Source of the DNA: DATGYC01 sp035298385
GTDB taxonomy: Bacteria > Bacillota > Sulfobacillia > Symbiobacteriales > Symbiobacteriaceae
Assembly: GCA_035298385.1 (NCBI GenBank)
Contig: DATGYC010000392.1
Location: 1-8,157 of the forward strand
DNA length: 8,157 bases
Direction of reading: 5' to 3'
The notes below the pieces were generated by a model, which was given only the letters and a program-made list of their open reading frames with translations, was not told the DNA's origin and did not search any database. The number at the start of each line of letters is the position of its first letter. Position 1 is the stretch's first letter. This document shows positions 5,225-8,157 of this stretch, piece by piece. The translations under genes were made by a program, and so were the position numbers.

Positions 5225-6937
5225 ATGGCGGGTCCAGCGGAGTACCGGGTCCTCCGGCAGACCCACTGGGGGGAGCAGACGGTCTACATGGTCCTGCACC
5301 TCCAGCAGAGTGAGACGTTTCATGTGATTGATGAACCGGTCGGGTGGCCGGCCCTGGGGCTGGACCATCCGGCCTTGCCGCGCGTCTCTGTCCGGCATGA
5401 AGGGAACGGCATCAGGCAGACGTGGCTACCGCTTCTCACGGGGGATCGGCTCACGGAGCGACGCACGCAGGGCGGCTTGACCGGTAGCGAGATCGCGGGC
5501 GCCCTAGAGGCGGTGGCCGCTGCCCTGCAGCATCTGGCTGCCCATCGGCCCGAGGGCGTGCCTGCTGTGGTCGATCCGGACTGCATCTGCCGGGCGCCCT
5601 CCGGTGAGTGGGTGGTCGACTACGCCATGCTGGCCCACAACCCGGAGGTCCGGCGGAGTCGCCAGCCCGCTGGGGTCTACGCGGTTGGGCTGCTCTTCTT
5701 CTGGCTGGTGACAGGGGAGTTCCCGCGGCTGGGGCGCCCGGCCCTGACGGGGCGCTTCCCGCCCCTTTCGACCACGCTCCTGCTACCGCTGGTGAAGGCG
5801 ATCAACGAGTCCTACCCGGGTCTGCCGGAACTGCAGCAGGCGCTGGTCGCCTGCCGGCGGGCGGGGGGCTTCGACCGACTGGCTGAGTATCTGAGCCGAC
5901 CGGTGACGACGGTCCGGCACTTCGGCGGTCGGCGGGAGCGGGGTGCGGAGGGGAGCGTATCGAGCACGAGCGCCGATGTGACGCCGGGTGCCGCGTCCGG
6001 CACTCGCTTGGCCGAAACACCGGATACCACCGGGAGTGCTCCGTCCGGTCCCAAGCCGACGCTCGACCGGCCTTGGACCGCCCACGATCCCAAGCTGGCC
6101 ACCGAGACGCTGGTCGGGCTGGCCGGGCGCCCCCTAGCCGCGCCGCCGCCCGAGATCCCCCTGCGGGACCCCTCCTGGGCGCCCGCTCCCTGGCAGGTGG
6201 GCGACCTGCCCCGGCGCCCAGCCGCCCGTCGCATACGCGAGGCTGAACCCGGCCTCTCCTGGGTTCGGCCAGCCTTGGTCGGTACGGGCGGGGCAGCCAT
6301 CCTCCTGCTGGCCACCCTGGCCGTGGTGCGTCCCTGGCAGATGCCCGCCCGACTCCCGGAGACGAGTCCGGCTAACCCGGCGCCCAGCGCCGACAGGCCC
6401 ATGGGCCCCTCCCCCCGGCAGGGGGATGCCGCCCGGCTCTCGCCCTGGGCAGAGGATCGCCTGCAGAAGCGCTGGTCTCGGCTGCAGGATGGGGCTGGGG
6501 TGCCCGGAGACGTCGCCCAACCTGGGCCAGGGGCGCCCGGCAGCCCGGTTACAAGCCCGCCTGCCGCCCTGCCACCGCTCCCGGCGGCGCCCGAACCGGA
6601 GCCGGGCTCCTTGGACGAACGGGATCGCCAGATGGGTGGACAGCCCTTCCTGATCTACATCAACGGCGCAGAGGTGGGGTGGGCCTGGCTCATCCCGGCG
6701 AATGGACCTTGGATCTCGTTTGGCACCTTCAACAACCTCTTCCACCGGCAACTCTACTGGGTGCCGTTGCCCGAAAAGCGGTACCGCCTCCTGAACTCCA
6801 CATGGTCGGTCGAGACTGCCGATGCACGAGAGTTGCAGACCAACCAACTCTGGCTACGCTTGACCCCGGAGCTCCAGCGCTCCCTGGGCGTCAGCCTCAC
6901 GCAGACCAAAGAGGGCCGTATGTTCTTCCAGCACTAA
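5225..6937 (+). CDS. Membrane-anchored kinase-like (pseudokinase) protein with extracytoplasmic domain
   Basis: This 570-residue single-pass membrane protein resembles a bacterial Ser/Thr kinase receptor whose catalytic residues are gone. Residues about 5-225 follow the kinase order: a beta-rich N-lobe, LLTGDRL and a LEAVAAALQHL helix, PDCIC where active kinases have the HRDxKPxN loop, VDYAM in place of DFG, and VYAVGLLFFWLVTGEFP matching the DVYSLGxxLxELLTGxxP helix. The HRD triad, the Asn and the usual Lys are not visible, so phosphotransfer is unlikely. Residues 226-347 are a low-complexity linker ending in a basic patch (RRPAARRIRE). Residues about 350-368 form the membrane helix. Residues 370-465 are a Pro/Ala-rich stalk, and 470-570 form a compact outer domain (FLIYINGAEVGWAW...) that vaguely recalls copper-amine-oxidase-like stalk domains. 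ATG 5225 has GGAGG six bases upstream. ATG 5204 (GGGGTGAAGGG) would add seven residues. Confidence 0.85.
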   Translation: MAGPAEYRVLRQTHWGEQTVYMVLHLQQSETFHVIDEPVGWPALGLDHPALPRVSVRHEGNGIRQTWLPLLTGDRLTERRTQGGLTGSEIAGALEAVAAALQHLAAHRPEGVPAVVDPDCICRAPSGEWVVDYAMLAHNPEVRRSRQPAGVYAVGLLFFWLVTGEFPRLGRPALTGRFPPLSTTLLLPLVKAINESYPGLPELQQALVACRRAGGFDRLAEYLSRPVTTVRHFGGRRERGAEGSVSSTSADVTPGAASGTRLAETPDTTGSAPSGPKPTLDRPWTAHDPKLATETLVGLAGRPLAAPPPEIPLRDPSWAPAPWQVGDLPRRPAARRIREAEPGLSWVRPALVGTGGAAILLLATLAVVRPWQMPARLPETSPANPAPSADRPMGPSPRQGDAARLSPWAEDRLQKRWSRLQDGAGVPGDVAQPGPGAPGSPVTSPPAALPPLPAAPEPEPGSLDERDRQMGGQPFLIYINGAEVGWAWLIPANGPWISFGTFNNLFHRQLYWVPLPEKRYRLLNSTWSVETADARELQTNQLWLRLTPELQRSLGVSLTQTKEGRMFFQH

Positions 6938-6944
6938 GTTTTCT

Positions 6945-6973
6945 TTGACGTGGGATTGACAGGAGGATATACA
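6945..6973 (+). promoter_or_regulatory. Sigma-A-type promoter for the HD phosphohydrolase gene
   Basis: TTGACG (6945-6950) is separated by 17 bp from TATACA (6968-6973). This predicts a transcript start near 6980 and a leader of about 36 nt. The element begins eight bases after the pseudokinase stop, and no terminator hairpin is seen there, so read-through from upstream may also contribute. Confidence 0.7.
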
Positions 6974-7000
6974 ATAGTAGAAGGGTTTCTACATGGAGAG

Positions 7001-7014
7001 GGGCAGCGAAGCCC
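7001..7014 (+). promoter_or_regulatory. Small hairpin between Shine-Dalgarno and start of the HD gene
   Basis: GGGC (7001-7004) can pair with GCCC (7011-7014) around AGCGAA. The best ribosome-binding motif, GGAGAGG (6995-7001), is about 14 bases from the ATG at 7016, too far in linear sequence. Folding this hairpin would bring it to a workable distance. Confidence 0.35.
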
Positions 7015-7015
7015 G

Positions 7016-8157
7016 ATGAAGGAGTACATCTTCCGGGATCCCGTGCACGGCAACGTCGCCGTAACGGACGAGACTGTCATGGGGCTGATCCAAAGCCCAG
7101 AGTTCCAGCGTCTCCGCCGCGTCCGTCAGTTGGGCACCTCGTTCATCTCATACCCGGGGGCCGAGCATACCCGGTTCGCCCACTCCCTGGGCGTCTACCA
7201 CCTGATGGTGCTGGTGCTCAAGTACCTGAACGACCACCAGATCGTTGAGGTGACCCAGGAGCAGATGACCCTGGGCGCCTGTGCCGCCCTGCTGCATGAC
7301 GTGGGCCACGGTCCCTTCTCACACCTCTTTGAGAAGCTGACTGGTCTGCACCATGAGCGCTGGACGGAGCGGATTATCACCGCACCGGAGACCGAGGTCA
7401 ACCGGGTGCTGACCGCCCGCGACCCCGCCCTGCCGGGCCAGATCGCTGCGATGATCCGCGGTGACTACCAGGGCGCCCCCTTCTTAAAGGAGTTACTCTC
7501 CAGCCAGATGGATGTAGACCGGATGGACTACCTGCTGCGTGACTCCCGCATGTGCGGCGTCACCTATGGTCAGTTCGACCTGGACCGGCTGGTGCAGACC
7601 CTGACCGTCACGGACGGGCACATTGCCCTCTCGCCCAAGGGGTTGACCTCCGTCGAGGAGTTCATCCTGGCGCGTTACTTTATGTACTGGAACGTCTACT
7701 TCCATAAGGCGACCCGTTCGATCGAGCTTGTGCTCGAGCGGATGATCCGGCGGGCGATGGAACTGCTGCAGGAGGGCTACCCGTTGCCGGTGCCGGCCGC
7801 CCTGGTACCAGTTCTGACCAAGCAGGAGCTGAGCCTGGAGCAGTACCTGGAGCTGGACGAGACCGACGTGCTCTATGCGATCAAGTCCTGGCGGCAGGTA
7901 CAGGACCCGATCCTGCGTGACCTAGCCGATCGCTTTATCAACCGGCGACTCTTCACGGGCCTGCGGATCGAGGGGGCGCCCACGCCCGAGCAACAGGCGG
8001 CCGTGGCAGCACTCCTGACCGACCGGGGCTTCGACCCGGCCTACTACATGGGCATCGACAAGACGGGATCGGTCGCCTACAAGTACTACGTCCCCTCCAA
8101 TGACGTGGGCGGCCCCCGGCCGATCTACGTCCAGGCCGACTGGAAGCCGGGCGCCCC
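7016..8157 (+). CDS. HD-domain phosphohydrolase, SAMHD1/YwfO-like (3' end cut by window)
   Basis: This is the first 380 codons of a metal-dependent phosphohydrolase in the HD superfamily, COG1078-like group, related to SAMHD1 and bacterial dNTP triphosphohydrolases such as YwfO. Such enzymes cleave dNTPs or related nucleotides in the cytoplasm. The N-terminus shows the family opening FRDPVHGNV and FQRLRRVRQLG. The metal site is complete: H56 in TRFAHSLGVY, H94-D95 in ALLHDVGHGPFSH, and D166 in SSQMDVDRMDYLLRDS. The region after 190 continues with the helical core and a more variable C-terminal part, and the frame is still open at 8157. Related proteins are about 430-450 residues, so perhaps 50-70 residues are missing. 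ATG 7016 is the natural start. The ATG at 6993 is out of frame. The exact substrate cannot be told from sequence. Confidence 0.93.
   Translation, partial: MKEYIFRDPVHGNVAVTDETVMGLIQSPEFQRLRRVRQLGTSFISYPGAEHTRFAHSLGVYHLMVLVLKYLNDHQIVEVTQEQMTLGACAALLHDVGHGPFSHLFEKLTGLHHERWTERIITAPETEVNRVLTARDPALPGQIAAMIRGDYQGAPFLKELLSSQMDVDRMDYLLRDSRMCGVTYGQFDLDRLVQTLTVTDGHIALSPKGLTSVEEFILARYFMYWNVYFHKATRSIELVLERMIRRAMELLQEGYPLPVPAALVPVLTKQELSLEQYLELDETDVLYAIKSWRQVQDPILRDLADRFINRRLFTGLRIEGAPTPEQQAAVAALLTDRGFDPAYYMGIDKTGSVAYKYYVPSNDVGGPRPIYVQADWKPGA

Noticed and set aside
6134..6847. A 237-codon minus-strand frame opposite the pseudokinase
   Set aside because: It is antisense to a better-supported gene with a strong ribosome site, a membrane helix and domain logic. 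It has no ribosome site of its own worth noting.
6956..6961. A second TTGACA before the HD gene
   Set aside because: No -10 lies at the right spacing; TATACA is only six bases away. The TTGACG eleven bases upstream has an exact 17-bp spacer.

Overview
The window is a GC-rich bacterial chromosome segment with every gene on the + strand. It most likely comes from a Bacillota (Firmicutes) lineage with high GC. The main argument is the adjacent pair rpoE (RNA polymerase delta subunit) and pyrG (CTP synthase), an order typical of Bacillota. Strong GGAGG-type ribosome binding sites and compact rho-independent terminators fit this. Lysine 5,6-aminomutase genes point to amino-acid fermentation, so a moderately thermophilic or fermentative group such as a Symbiobacterium-like lineage is possible. 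The genus is a guess.

Layout. 1-97 is the 3' end of the lysine 5,6-aminomutase alpha subunit gene (kamD). It is followed by the complete beta subunit kamE (101-841). A hairpin at 873-900 separates kamE from a small membrane-anchored coiled-coil protein (about 893-1459). The 289-bp gap 1460-1748 holds an 11-bp-period direct repeat resembling a PhoP/PhoB-type box, an inverted repeat, and a possible 52-codon small ORF (1591-1749) whose stop overlaps the rpoE start. rpoE (1749-2153) ends in a clear terminator. A long non-terminator dyad (2222-2278) then lies just upstream of two overlapping promoter-like elements that lead into pyrG (2375-3997). pyrG ends in an unusually long terminator containing a perfect 16-bp palindrome.

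The second half holds a two-gene set of unknown function. An unrecognised 337-residue, apparently cytoplasmic protein (4126-5139) is followed by a 570-residue single-pass membrane protein (5225-6937). The N-terminal half of that protein looks like a degenerate Ser/Thr protein kinase (pseudokinase), and it carries a proline-rich stalk and a small extracytoplasmic domain. Eight bases after its stop a sigma-A-type promoter begins, driving an HD-domain phosphohydrolase of the SAMHD1/YwfO-like type (7016 to beyond the window end).

Functional links. kamD and kamE form one enzyme. rpoE and pyrG are neighbours by conserved order but appear to be transcribed separately here. The 337-residue protein and the pseudokinase are probably one transcription unit and are the best candidate for something undescribed: a membrane-spanning pseudokinase sensor or scaffold with a cytoplasmic partner. 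The other genes are conserved housekeeping or metabolic genes.
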